DNA of 10,428 nucleotides from Robiginitomaculum sp. (GCA_027071965.1 JALSYJ010000221.1:1-10428); one strand, 5' to 3'; positions 1 through 7,724 are shown, numbered from the stretch's first letter. Notes: generated from the sequence alone by a model not told the origin. Numbers and translations: made by a program.

Positions 1-1244
1 ATCATCTAGCAACTGCATTTCATTTTTTGACCATAGGGGTGCTGATAGTAGGTTTTTTGGGATTTACTGCCATTTTATTGCTGCCGTTTTCGACTGAATT
101 ACAAACAGTGCTTGGCTTTGCCTTGGCTTCCATGCTGCTACGCAGTTTCTTTATTCTTTCACAAGAAGCCAGAAAAGCCGCCCGTGAGGTGGCGCGCTAT
201 TCAATAATGGAATTCTTTTCAGTAATGGCAGGGTTTGGGCTGGGTATTGCAATTGTTTACGCCACCCCGCTAAAAGCCGCAGGGCCATTTGCCGGAGTGC
301 TGGTTGCCACTGTGATTGCGCTTTTGTTTGATCTGCCCAAAATGCTATATCGGGCCAAAGGCGGCAAGGCTTCATTTACTGAATTAAAACAGTTCTTTTC
401 CTATGGCATGCCTCTGTCCTTGTCCTTGATCCTAAGCTATGTGCTGCAAGCTGGCGACAGGTTCGTTATCTCGGCTCTGCTTGGAAATGGACAGGTAGGT
501 ATCTATGCTGCTGGCTATGGTACTGCCAATCGCGGACTGGACATATTGTTTGTCTGGGCTGGCATGGCCGCCGGGCCGTTGCTGATTGCGGCTTTGGAAT
601 TGGGCAATGCACAAAAAGCCAAGGACATGGCTCGCAAAGCCTTTGCGATCATGGCGCTTCTTACCTTCCCTGCGGCTACTGGGATTGCGCTGGTGGCCAC
701 GCCATTGGCGAATGTTATGACCGGCCCTGAATTTAGAGGGGGTGCTGCCGCCATTATTCCGTGGATCACGCTGGCAGGCTTAATGAACGGCATTACCACT
801 TATTATCTGGTAGTTGCATTTACCCTGTCAAAACGAACCGTTGCAATGGTTTGGGTAACGGCGGCTCCGGCAGTATTGAACATTGCGCTTAATTTCATGC
901 TTTTGCCCGTACTTGGTTTAATCGGGGCGGTAATTGCTACCATTATTGCCTATGCGCTTGGCATGGTGATGACTGCGTTCATCGGGCGCAAATATTTTGA
1001 ACTTCCCCTGCCCTTTGCAGAAACCATAAAAAACGGACTTGCCTGCGGTGTAATGGCAATTGCGGTTTTACTATTGCCTGTGCCTGAAACCATGCCTGAT
1101 TTGGTCAAATTACTGATTATGGCTGGTGTTGGAGTCTTGGTATATGGCGGCGCAGCATGGCTGCTCAATCTGGCTGAATGCCGGGAAATACTTGCGCAGA
1201 AACTGTTAAAACGCTCCGGGATAGCTGCGGAGATCAAAGGATGA
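1..1244 (+). CDS. hfsF: Wzx-type polysaccharide flippase, HfsF-like (5' end missing)
   Basis: This is a multi-spanning inner-membrane protein expected to move undecaprenyl-diphosphate-linked repeat units from cytoplasm to periplasm. The reading frame is open from base 3 to the TGA at 1242-1244, so the gene starts left of the window. The TTG at 27 is only an internal codon. About 413 residues are visible, with roughly eleven or twelve hydrophobic helices separated by short basic loops, such as the Arg/Lys-rich loop after the second helix. This is the layout of the MATE-like polysaccharide transporter superfamily. Full-length members usually have 12-14 helices and 420-500 residues, so perhaps one or two helices are missing. 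It overlaps the next gene by an ATGA. The HfsF assignment rests on position in the hfs-like cluster. By sequence alone it could be any Wzx protein. Confidence 0.85.
   Translation, partial: HLATAFHFLTIGVLIVGFLGFTAILLLPFSTELQTVLGFALASMLLRSFFILSQEARKAAREVARYSIMEFFSVMAGFGLGIAIVYATPLKAAGPFAGVLVATVIALLFDLPKMLYRAKGGKASFTELKQFFSYGMPLSLSLILSYVLQAGDRFVISALLGNGQVGIYAAGYGTANRGLDILFVWAGMAAGPLLIAALELGNAQKAKDMARKAFAIMALLTFPAATGIALVATPLANVMTGPEFRGGAAAIIPWITLAGLMNGITTYYLVVAFTLSKRTVAMVWVTAAPAVLNIALNFMLLPVLGLIGAVIATIIAYALGMVMTAFIGRKYFELPLPFAETIKNGLACGVMAIAVLLLPVPETMPDLVKLLIMAGVGVLVYGGAAWLLNLAECREILAQKLLKRSGIAAEIKG
1229..1244 (+). promoter_or_regulatory. Shine-Dalgarno GGAG-N8-ATGA coupling site, flippase to first glycosyltransferase
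   Basis: GGAG at 1229-1232 lies 8 nt before the ATG at 1241, which overlaps the flippase TGA stop (1242-1244). This fixes the glycosyltransferase start at 1241 rather than the in-frame ATG at 1178, and points to translational coupling. Confidence 0.7.
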
Positions 1245-2188
1245 GAAAGGACAAAACAGCAAATATACAAACAATCAGAAACCGGCATTTAGCAACGAAA
1301 CCCGTGCTTTCGGTGCTCATACCATATTTTGGCGATAATCCTGTACAGTTAATTGAGGCCCTTTGCGCACAAAGCGTAAACGAAGTGGAGCTAATCCTGT
1401 ATGACGATGGCACCTTGGATGAAAACCTGACCACACAGGTTACAAGCAGTTTGCAAAATGCAAGCCTGCCGGTCTGCTTGCTGATTGCCGATAAAAACGA
1501 AGGCAGGAGTGCGGCCAGAAACCGGCTGGAAGCTGCGGCCAAAGCGGATTATCTTTTGTTCCTTGATGCGGATATGATGCCAAAGTCCAGAGGTTTTCTG
1601 CAAACCTATATTCATCATATCAAAACCCACAAACCGGCAATTATATTTGGTGGATTTGCAGTTGCAGAACAAGCGCAAGACAATAAATTTGATTTACATC
1701 GCCATTTATCGGCAAGTTCTGATTGCCTGCCAGCCATTGCCCGCCAGGAGCTTGCTGCAAAGCATGTTTGTTCGTCCAACCTGCTGGTACGCAAGGATGT
1801 ATTACAGGCCTGTCCTTTTGATACCGGGTTTGCCGGCTGGGGCTGGGAAGATGTGGAATGGGCCGCCAGAGCCGAAGAACAGTTTACTATAACTCATATT
1901 GATAATCCGGCACTGCACCTTGGGTTGGAAAGCGCCGAAACACTGGTGCGTCGCTATCGGGATTCTGCACAAAATTATGCCCGCTTTGCCGCACGACATC
2001 CAAAACTTGCCAGACAATTGCCAAGTTATAAAACAGCAAAACTGGCAGGAAATATTCCCGGATTGCGCTTTGTGCTCCCATTGTTTGCAGTGCTGGCGCT
2101 GGATCCATGGCATTTAATTCCCATGCGCCTTCGGATTTTGGCGCTAAAACTGTGGCGGGCTGGCTGGTATGCGGAGAAAATCACATGA
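1241..2188 (+). CDS. Family 2 glycosyltransferase (HfsL-like by position)
   Basis: This 315-residue protein has a GT-A fold, probably adding one sugar to the lipid-linked repeat unit on the cytoplasmic face of the inner membrane. The N-terminal strand VLSVLIPYF is followed by a YDDG nucleotide-binding motif (Asp55-Asp56). NEGRSAARN precedes the metal-binding FLDADM motif (Asp109-Ala-Asp111). A WGWEDVEW motif (about residues 200-207) carries the likely catalytic acidic residue and resembles the C-terminal galactosyltransferase-type half seen in some GT2 enzymes. The C-terminal 30-40 residues are hydrophobic and basic, suggesting peripheral membrane attachment. The start at 1241 is chosen for its ribosome binding site and stop overlap. 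Caulobacter holdfast synthesis needs several such enzymes (HfsG, HfsJ, HfsL). Being a second GT2 inside the cluster suggests HfsL, but the donor sugar cannot be read from sequence, so no symbol is given. Confidence 0.85.
   Translation: MRKDKTANIQTIRNRHLATKPVLSVLIPYFGDNPVQLIEALCAQSVNEVELILYDDGTLDENLTTQVTSSLQNASLPVCLLIADKNEGRSAARNRLEAAAKADYLLFLDADMMPKSRGFLQTYIHHIKTHKPAIIFGGFAVAEQAQDNKFDLHRHLSASSDCLPAIARQELAAKHVCSSNLLVRKDVLQACPFDTGFAGWGWEDVEWAARAEEQFTITHIDNPALHLGLESAETLVRRYRDSAQNYARFAARHPKLARQLPSYKTAKLAGNIPGLRFVLPLFAVLALDPWHLIPMRLRILALKLWRAGWYAEKIT
2173..2188 (+). promoter_or_regulatory. Shine-Dalgarno GGAG-N8-ATGA coupling site, glycosyltransferase to deacetylase
   Basis: GGAG at 2173-2176 sits 8 nt before the ATG at 2185, which overlaps the preceding TGA (2186-2188). 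It favours the 2185 start over the earlier in-frame ATG at 2107. The hexamer GCGGAG is the same as at the previous junction. Confidence 0.7.
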
Positions 2189-2952
2189 ACGCTCCTTATA
2201 TGCCTGATGTAAGTCTAAAGGGAAAAATCCGCCGCAGAATTACCAGATTCTCTGATCGCAAACCTCTGCCGCGCTTTAATGGCCGCTATGTCAGTTTTAC
2301 ATTTGATGACTTTCCAAAATCCAGTGCCGTAGCTGGTGCCAAGTCTCTTGAGGATCACGATATTCTTGGTACTTATTATGCCTGTGTCGGACAGATGGGT
2401 ATCAGCAATCATTTTGGCCAATTGTTTGACGAAGAAGACCTGCTGCGCCTGACAGCTTCAGGCCATGAAATTGGTTGTCACACCCATAATCACATTGATT
2501 GTGCAACCAGCTCAGTGGCGGCCATACAGCGCGATATCATCCATAATCAGGAACAGCTTTTTAGAATTGGCGTCCCGGCCAGCAATAGTTTTGCATACCC
2601 CTTTGGTGATGTGTCTTTTTCCAGCAAACACCTTCTGGCAAACCGTTATGCAACCTTGCGCGGAGTACAGCCCGGGATAAATCAAACCGGCTCTGATGCC
2701 AATCAATTGCTGGCGGTACCACTTGAGGGCGGTAAGGATGTGGTGGATTATGCCTTGTCATTTCTGGATAAGCTCAATGCCAAACCGGGCTGGCTTATTT
2801 TCTTTACTCATGATGTTAGTGAACAGCCCAGCAATTGGGGATGTACGCCCAATAGCCTGCATCAGGTAATAGCTGCTGCAAAATCTCATGGCTTTAACAT
2901 TGATACGGTTTCTACAGTCTATGAGACAATCCAAAAGGAGATGTCATCATGA
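2185..2952 (+). CDS. hfsH: NodB-type polysaccharide deacetylase, HfsH-like
   Basis: This 255-residue carbohydrate esterase family 4 enzyme is expected to remove N-acetyl groups from amino-sugar units of the polysaccharide. The family motifs appear in order: TFDD at residues 39-42 (catalytic base and metal Asp), HTHNH at 99-103 (the two metal-binding His residues, H-x-x-x-H), YPFGD at 138-142, and the late FFTHD around 206-210 carrying the catalytic His. All key residues are present, so the enzyme is probably active. There is no signal peptide and the N terminus is basic, so it should be cytoplasmic, acting before flipping as proposed for Caulobacter HfsH, where deacetylation is needed for holdfast cohesion and anchoring. 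It lies between two glycosyltransferases with ATGA overlaps at both ends. By sequence alone it could be any CE4 deacetylase; the cluster supports HfsH. Confidence 0.88.
   Translation: MNAPYMPDVSLKGKIRRRITRFSDRKPLPRFNGRYVSFTFDDFPKSSAVAGAKSLEDHDILGTYYACVGQMGISNHFGQLFDEEDLLRLTASGHEIGCHTHNHIDCATSSVAAIQRDIIHNQEQLFRIGVPASNSFAYPFGDVSFSSKHLLANRYATLRGVQPGINQTGSDANQLLAVPLEGGKDVVDYALSFLDKLNAKPGWLIFFTHDVSEQPSNWGCTPNSLHQVIAAAKSHGFNIDTVSTVYETIQKEMSS
2935..2952 (+). promoter_or_regulatory. Shine-Dalgarno AAGGAG-N8-ATGA coupling site, deacetylase to second glycosyltransferase
   Basis: AAGGAG at 2935-2940 is followed by 8 nt and the ATG at 2949, which overlaps the TGA at 2950-2952. This is the strongest ribosome binding site in the operon and the third use of the same geometry. 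Confidence 0.75.
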
Positions 2953-3866
2953 AGCCAGCAGTTTCAATAGTCATTCCGACATTTCGCCGGCCAGACAGAA
3001 TCCTCAAAACCATCACCAGTGCCTTGGAGCAAACCGGCATAAATGAGCCAGTTGAAATTATAGTGCTGGATAATGACCCGGAAGCATCGGCAAAATATCC
3101 TGTAAGCCAACTGGCAAAGTCTGAAACCCGCTGGCCGGTGATCTATGGTCATGAGCCAGCACCGGGCGTGGCCAATGCCCGCAATGCAGCCTTGAAACTG
3201 GCACAAGGTGACCTGATTGCCTTTTTGGATGATGACCAGTACGCCACCTCCCACTGGCTACAGGAAATGCTTGCGGTACAACGCCAGACCAATGCTGACA
3301 TTGTTTTTGGCCCCGTGCAGGGTCGAACCCACGATGACATACCGCACAAGGACTATATTGAACGCTCATTCAGTAATTCAGGGCCAAGGCATTCTGGCAT
3401 CATCACCCACTTTTATGGGTGTGGAAACTCGCTGTTTAGCCGAAAAAGATTCTTTAATGAATCTCTGGTGTTTAACCCGTCCACCAATGAGACAGGTGGT
3501 GAAGATTGTGAACTGTTCTGCCGGGTTGAACAAGAAGGCGCAGTATTTGCGTGGGCAGCATCTGCGCTGGTTTTTGAGGAAATTCCTCCCGACCGGGCAA
3601 ATTTACGTTATAATTTTATCAAAGCCTTTTCCTTTGGTCAGGGCCCAACACAAACCGCATGGCAACAACGCAATTTGGGACGCGTTGCTTACTGGATGGC
3701 TGTGGGTCTAGCGCAAGCAATTGTCTATGGCATTTTATCAATACCGTTTTGGCTGTTCCGATCTGCCAAACGCGCTGACATGACCGACCGTGCCGCCCAG
3801 GGTTTGGGTAAACTGCTGTGGTTCAAAGGATTTGAACCCAGGTTTTACGGTGCCTCGGTACTTTGA
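2949..3866 (+). CDS. hfsG: Family 2 glycosyltransferase, HfsG/ExoM-like
   Basis: This 305-residue GT-A glycosyltransferase probably acts on the lipid-linked repeat unit at the inner membrane. It starts with VSIVIPTFRRP, followed by LDNDP (nucleotide-binding region, about 40-44), PGVANARNAAL, the metal-binding FLDDDQ motif (Asp94-Asp96) and GGEDCELF (Glu185-Asp186, likely catalytic). One hydrophobic segment (about 246-270) should anchor the C terminus. A tail containing RAAQGLGKLLWFKGFEP follows, a form I associate with ExoM-like enzymes. HfsG is the GT2 enzyme next to HfsH in the Caulobacter cluster. Here the order of the two is reversed, with the deacetylase first. The last 129 bases overlap the convergent polymerase gene in antisense. 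The HfsG name rests on family plus context; which of the two GT2 enzymes is the true HfsG is uncertain. Confidence 0.85.
   Translation: MKPAVSIVIPTFRRPDRILKTITSALEQTGINEPVEIIVLDNDPEASAKYPVSQLAKSETRWPVIYGHEPAPGVANARNAALKLAQGDLIAFLDDDQYATSHWLQEMLAVQRQTNADIVFGPVQGRTHDDIPHKDYIERSFSNSGPRHSGIITHFYGCGNSLFSRKRFFNESLVFNPSTNETGGEDCELFCRVEQEGAVFAWAASALVFEEIPPDRANLRYNFIKAFSFGQGPTQTAWQQRNLGRVAYWMAVGLAQAIVYGILSIPFWLFRSAKRADMTDRAAQGLGKLLWFKGFEPRFYGASVL
3738..3866. other. 129-bp antisense overlap of convergent hfsG-like and hfsC-like genes
   Basis: The + strand glycosyltransferase ends at the TGA 3864-3866, and the - strand polymerase ends at the TGA whose complement is 3738-3740. Both frames are open across the interval. 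The glycosyltransferase side encodes a conserved-looking tail; the polymerase side encodes a Gly/Gln/Phe-rich hydrophilic tail. No terminator hairpin with a T-run is visible at either end. Confidence 0.85.
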
Positions 3867-5111
3867 GCCAAAGGCCAGAGGCCGGGCTCCGAATAATTTG
3901 GCAGCCGTAGCTGCAAACAAAACCCAACCCAGATTGTTTTGCTGTAAAATATTACTTTCTGACATGGAGAACAGCAAGAATATCAAGGTGGAAACCAGCG
4001 CCCAATAAGTTTCTTTTCCCTTTAACAGGCCGCGCATTGCAGAAAACAGCGCCGTAATATAGGCAAGGGCAAATCCAATAACTCCGATAAGGCCAATCGA
4101 AAGCCAGGTTTCCAGCCAGCCATTATGCGCCGTAGGCACCAGCCATTGGGTTTGTTGTCGTACCCAATAAGCAGGCCCGGTTTCATCAAGCCAGAAAACC
4201 GCATAACCATGTCCAAGCCATGGGCGATGCCTGATCTGCTCGAACAGGGCTGCCCATATTTCGGTTCGCCCCGTCAGTGTTGGCTCCCGTCCAATCAGGG
4301 AAAACATGAACTCAGGATTATACTCCACAGCCAAAAACATCCCTACGCCTATGACTACCGTCCCATAGACCAGCGGAACCGCAATTTGCGGCCCCAGACG
4401 CAATAAGTACAAACCAAAAACACCTCCAACCGCCAGAAGTAGCGCCGCAAGTGATGTCATCGAAGTTGAAAGTAATACCAGCGCAACAAGCAGGATAAAT
4501 GCTGATCCCCAGAGCCACCTGCGACGTGGCTGAAAAATCATGGCAACCAAAGCCAGATGAGCCCCTTTGGCCATATTCATACCAAATTGGTTCTTTTCCC
4601 AATAGATGCCAGACCACGCTCCGGGGTGGATTTCGCTCATAATGCCGATATCCGGCATAAACATGACGGTAAAAATACTTAGCAGTGCTAAAATGAAAAA
4701 CAATGAAGCAAATAATTCAATAAATTTCGGCCAGTCAAACCTCGACGCCACATAAATGGCAAACAAGGTGGTCATCAATAGTGCTACCGCTTTTCGCAAT
4801 GACCCATCGGGATCCATCGACCAGTTAACCGAGGCTAGAGCCAACCCTACAGGTATCAATAAAAGCCAACACCTGACCAGTGCGTTTGCCGTTGACCATG
4901 GCCGTAGCACAAGCAGAACAAATGTCAGAATATATACAGGATAAAACAGGGATCTAAGTAATGGCGAACCCTCTACCGTAGGCTCCGGGACTAAAAGCGG
5001 CCCCAGCAACCCACCGGAAAACAGGAACATCGCAATTAACAACAGGACGATTTCAACCTGACGACCAAATTGCGATAAAGTCAAAGGCGAAGATGCGGCA
5101 AGGTTTGTCAT
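3738..5111 (-). CDS. hfsC: O-antigen-ligase/ExoQ-type polysaccharide polymerase, HfsC-like
   Basis: This 457-residue multi-spanning inner-membrane protein is probably the Wzy-type polymerase joining repeat units in the periplasm. About ten to twelve hydrophobic helices are visible. Family signatures are GIYWEKNQFG (about 168-177, the ExoQ-like [H/E]KN[Q/D]FG signature), LTGRTEIW (279-286), RPWLGHGY (296-303) and AHNGWLE (328-334), which together mark the Wzy_C/O-antigen ligase domain. The ATG at 5111 lies 5 nt after the upstream gene's TAG and is preferred over the TTG at 5186, which would overlap that gene. I see no clear Shine-Dalgarno, so coupling to the upstream gene is likely. The last 42 residues, past the final helix, are encoded antisense to the end of hfsG. 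In Caulobacter, hfsC sits at this place and has a partly redundant paralogue, hfsI, elsewhere. Confidence 0.85.
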   Translation of the reverse strand: MTNLAASSPLTLSQFGRQVEIVLLLIAMFLFSGGLLGPLLVPEPTVEGSPLLRSLFYPVYILTFVLLVLRPWSTANALVRCWLLLIPVGLALASVNWSMDPDGSLRKAVALLMTTLFAIYVASRFDWPKFIELFASLFFILALLSIFTVMFMPDIGIMSEIHPGAWSGIYWEKNQFGMNMAKGAHLALVAMIFQPRRRWLWGSAFILLVALVLLSTSMTSLAALLLAVGGVFGLYLLRLGPQIAVPLVYGTVVIGVGMFLAVEYNPEFMFSLIGREPTLTGRTEIWAALFEQIRHRPWLGHGYAVFWLDETGPAYWVRQQTQWLVPTAHNGWLETWLSIGLIGVIGFALAYITALFSAMRGLLKGKETYWALVSTLIFLLFSMSESNILQQNNLGWVLFAATAAKLFGARPLAFGSKYRGTVKPGFKSFEPQQFTQTLGGTVGHVSAFGRSEQPKRY

Positions 5112-5116
5112 ATGAG

Positions 5117-5857
5117 CTACATTTGCGCCTGAAACTGCAAATGACCTGATTGCTGATGTCCCGCGTTTAAGATCACACCCAGACAACGCCCTCCTGCTCG
5201 CTCTATTTCTTGTTGCAGCGCAAGGGTTTCAGCCTCATCAGCAACAGGATCAGCCACAAGCACAACACCGTCTACATCTGCGGCCAATGCCAAAACAGCT
5301 CTGGATCGATCAAATGCAGGCACATCAAGCACTGCCAGATCAATGGCATTTCTGACCTGTTGCCAGTAATTTGCAGCTCGTCTAACTCGCACAGACTGGC
5401 CGCGGGTAAGTCCTTCGGTACGAAATCTTGAAACAAACAGGCGATGCAATCCCACTTGATGAATTGCCAAATACCAGGCGGACGAAACTTTTTTACCATC
5501 CTTGCGAACCAGTTCAGGCGAGACATCCCAAAATGGTTTCCTTCCCAAGGTAGGATCCATCGCCTTGCCAAGCCTGCCATATAATTCAGCAGCTTCTTTG
5601 CTTGCAAATGTTGCAAACTGATTGTTGATATAAAAATCAAGATCGAACAGCCAGACCCCCCGGATGGAATTTGGAGCTATAAGTCTGGAAAATGCCCGTG
5701 CATTAGTTGATACACCCCGGCCACTTCTGGCACTTACAAAAGCAAGCACCGCACCGCGTCTGCGATCAGCGCGAGTTCGGTATAAATGCACCAGATTGTG
5801 CAATTCCTCAGTCAAATCCAACATGCCTGCTATTTTTCGAATCCAAAGGCTAATCAT
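5117..5857 (-). CDS. hfsB: Detached BY-kinase-like P-loop protein with degenerate Walker A, HfsB-like
   Basis: This protein of about 246 residues resembles the cytoplasmic P-loop domain of bacterial tyrosine autokinases (CpsD, the C-terminal half of Wzc or ExoP) and would pair with the co-polymerase encoded just upstream. The visible motifs are a Walker A-like SGRGVST (about 45-51), a Walker A'-like VWLFDLDFY (68-76, Asp72 and Asp74) and a Walker B-like LAVLDVPAFD (174-183, Asp178). Walker A has Val (codon GTA) where the phosphate-binding Lys is normally found, and the C terminus (about HQQSGHLQFQAQM) has no tyrosine cluster. It therefore probably regulates rather than phosphorylates. The start is uncertain: ATG 5857 is chosen because it lies 61 nt beyond the hfsA stop, but 5824 (235 aa) and 5950 (277 aa, overlapping hfsA) are possible and none has a good ribosome binding site. 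Confidence 0.75.
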   Translation of the reverse strand: MISLWIRKIAGMLDLTEELHNLVHLYRTRADRRRGAVLAFVSARSGRGVSTNARAFSRLIAPNSIRGVWLFDLDFYINNQFATFASKEAAELYGRLGKAMDPTLGRKPFWDVSPELVRKDGKKVSSAWYLAIHQVGLHRLFVSRFRTEGLTRGQSVRVRRAANYWQQVRNAIDLAVLDVPAFDRSRAVLALAADVDGVVLVADPVADEAETLALQQEIERAGGRCLGVILNAGHQQSGHLQFQAQM

Positions 5858-5918
5858 AGCTTTTTTATGGTTAACGAGATGTGGATGGGCTGATGCGATA
5901 TGGGCGGATACCAAGTAA

Positions 5919-7724
5919 TTAACGCCTGCGTCTGGGCCTGCGCCCGACATTTGCCAAAATCGGCAATTGCCCGGTTGCAGCTCCCATCGGATTGCCGCCA
6001 TTTTGCACTGGTGCAGCAGGTGCCTGATTTGGAGCCTGAGCGGGGGGAACTTGTGTCTCAACCGTTTCAGGCTGGCTCCATTGCTGCGGTGCCGCACCTC
6101 CTCCGCCATAAGAAGGTGGCGGCGCAGGAGATGGAGGTGTCGGGGCTGTTGGTGGATTGTGCCTCCTAGGTGGATAGCGGTTCATTTTAGAAACCCGAGC
6201 AAAAGACAACCCAAGTCCAATCATCAGGGACGTAAATCCGGCAAATAAAAATGCCAGAATTGCAGCAGGACGCTTTAATGACTTGCCCTCAAAAGGCACC
6301 GTTGGCCGCTCAATTACCCGGATATTATTGGAGGCTTCTTCAGCTAAATTCCGGCGCGCCTGAAATTCTTCTTCGCGGGTGGAGAATTGTAAAACGGCTG
6401 CCTGTAATACCCCGGCTTTGCTGGAGAGCCGTTGATATTCCGGGAAAATTCTTTGTAGTTTTTGTTGTTTTTTACGAACCTGAGCAATCTGCGCCTTAAT
6501 TACAGAAATACGTTCTCTAACTGATTGAGCTTCAGATTCAAGTGACAGTTTTTCCGACTGCAAGGTTTGATGTACCAAATTCACGCCAGTACGAGAAACT
6601 CCCAAATTCTTATTTCCGCCTGCAGCAATGAACTTCTCAAGTCGCTGAATATTTGCCTCCACCGCCAGAACCGGCTTAGAACCCGGGCGATAGCGTGATA
6701 ATAATTGCTCCCGTTCAATTTTAAGATTGGCCAACTCGCCAGAAGACGCATCATCCCTGTATTGCAATATTTCCTTTGGCACCGATTGCATTTTGCTTTC
6801 TCTGGCCGTAATTCCGGCATTTATTTCCCGTAACCGCGCATTGGCGGCAAGCAATTGATCGGTTAGCGCCGCAAACCGAACACCGGCAGCAGTGCGTTCT
6901 GCCAGAAAGTCGCCAATGTTATTCTGGTTCAAAAAATTGGCAAGCTCAGCATTGATCAGGTTCAGTTTTTCTTCGGTTGTCTGACGCTCCCGGCCAAAGC
7001 GCTCAGTGCCAGAATCCACCAGAACTTCCCGCCGATATATAAGATACTCATCAATTACCGCGTTTAGAACCTGTGCTGACACCTGCGGGTTAAGGTGCTG
7101 ATAACTAACGGAAATCAAGGGCTGGTTAGGTGCCGTATACGCATTCAGGCTTTTATCAAATTCTGCAAGAGCCTGACCCATAATCTGGGCGCGGGCTGAT
7201 GGGTCGGTTTCATATTTGGCCGCCAGTTTTGGAAACAATCTGCGCAAGCCGATTTTCTTTAACACTCTTTCTTTTAATATTGCTGCAGTAAAAAAACCGA
7301 CCTCGGCCTGAATCATCTGATCCGTACTATAGGCTGTTCCCTGCCCTGCTGTTCCGATTATGGGGTTATAGATATATTCCTCACCGAACTGTACCAGAAT
7401 TCGCCCATGGGCGGTGTATTTCTTTTCCAGTTTCATCACCCCGAACATGGAGGCCGCAAATAATACAACAAACACGACAATCATAACTGGCAACTGCCGC
7501 CATAGCTGTGCTATAAGACCAACCATTGAAAGTGATGCAATCCTGTCCCACCCGGTTTCGTCAGGCGGATAATAAGGCCCGTGACCACCTCCATGCCCTC
7601 CTCCATAGCGGGGGGGCATACCTGCTGGTGGCTCTGCGCCTGTATGCCCTGCGCCTGCGTATGATGTCGGTCCAGCGTTCTGCATGGAGTTGAGTTCCAC
7701 CCGGTAAGATTCGTATTGGTACAT
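5919..7724 (-). CDS. hfsA: Polysaccharide co-polymerase (Wzz/ExoP N-domain), HfsA-like
   Basis: This inner-membrane protein of about 601 residues is expected to control chain length and connect polymerisation to the outer-membrane exporter. A Gly/His/Pro-rich cytoplasmic N-terminal region (about 16-56) precedes the first membrane helix (about 78-97, LPVMIVVFVVLFAA). The Wzz-type domain follows (YTAHGRILVQF, DEYLIYRREVL), then periplasmic coiled-coil segments (about 247-307 and 387-437) with YRPGSKPVL between them. The RPTVPFEGKSLKRPA boundary leads into the second helix (about 487-508). Instead of a kinase domain it ends in a Pro/Gly/Ala-rich tail of about 85 residues, finishing with LPILANVG and a run of Arg. 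The separate hfsB-like gene follows. The start is uncertain: ATG 7724 has no clear ribosome binding site, while ATG 7685 (588 aa) has a GGTGGA about 10 nt upstream. Confidence 0.85.
   Translation of the reverse strand: MYQYESYRVELNSMQNAGPTSYAGAGHTGAEPPAGMPPRYGGGHGGGHGPYYPPDETGWDRIASLSMVGLIAQLWRQLPVMIVVFVVLFAASMFGVMKLEKKYTAHGRILVQFGEEYIYNPIIGTAGQGTAYSTDQMIQAEVGFFTAAILKERVLKKIGLRRLFPKLAAKYETDPSARAQIMGQALAEFDKSLNAYTAPNQPLISVSYQHLNPQVSAQVLNAVIDEYLIYRREVLVDSGTERFGRERQTTEEKLNLINAELANFLNQNNIGDFLAERTAAGVRFAALTDQLLAANARLREINAGITARESKMQSVPKEILQYRDDASSGELANLKIEREQLLSRYRPGSKPVLAVEANIQRLEKFIAAGGNKNLGVSRTGVNLVHQTLQSEKLSLESEAQSVRERISVIKAQIAQVRKKQQKLQRIFPEYQRLSSKAGVLQAAVLQFSTREEEFQARRNLAEEASNNIRVIERPTVPFEGKSLKRPAAILAFLFAGFTSLMIGLGLSFARVSKMNRYPPRRHNPPTAPTPPSPAPPPSYGGGGAAPQQWSQPETVETQVPPAQAPNQAPAAPVQNGGNPMGAATGQLPILANVGRRPRRRR

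Noticed and set aside
1178..1240. Upstream ATG for the first glycosyltransferase
   Set aside because: It overlaps the flippase by 67 bases without a good ribosome binding site. The ATG at 1241 has GGAG at 8 nt and a stop overlap.
3217..3711. 164-codon + strand frame inside the HfsG-like gene
   Set aside because: It is an out-of-frame shadow of a gene with clear GT2 motifs. Its own translation shows no family signature.
5858..6109. Longer reading frame extending the HfsB-like protein to 330 residues (start at 6109 or 5950)
   Set aside because: It lies inside the co-polymerase gene in another frame. Its translation is Arg/His/Gln-rich with no kinase-like motif, so it is a shadow of the Pro-rich hfsA tail.
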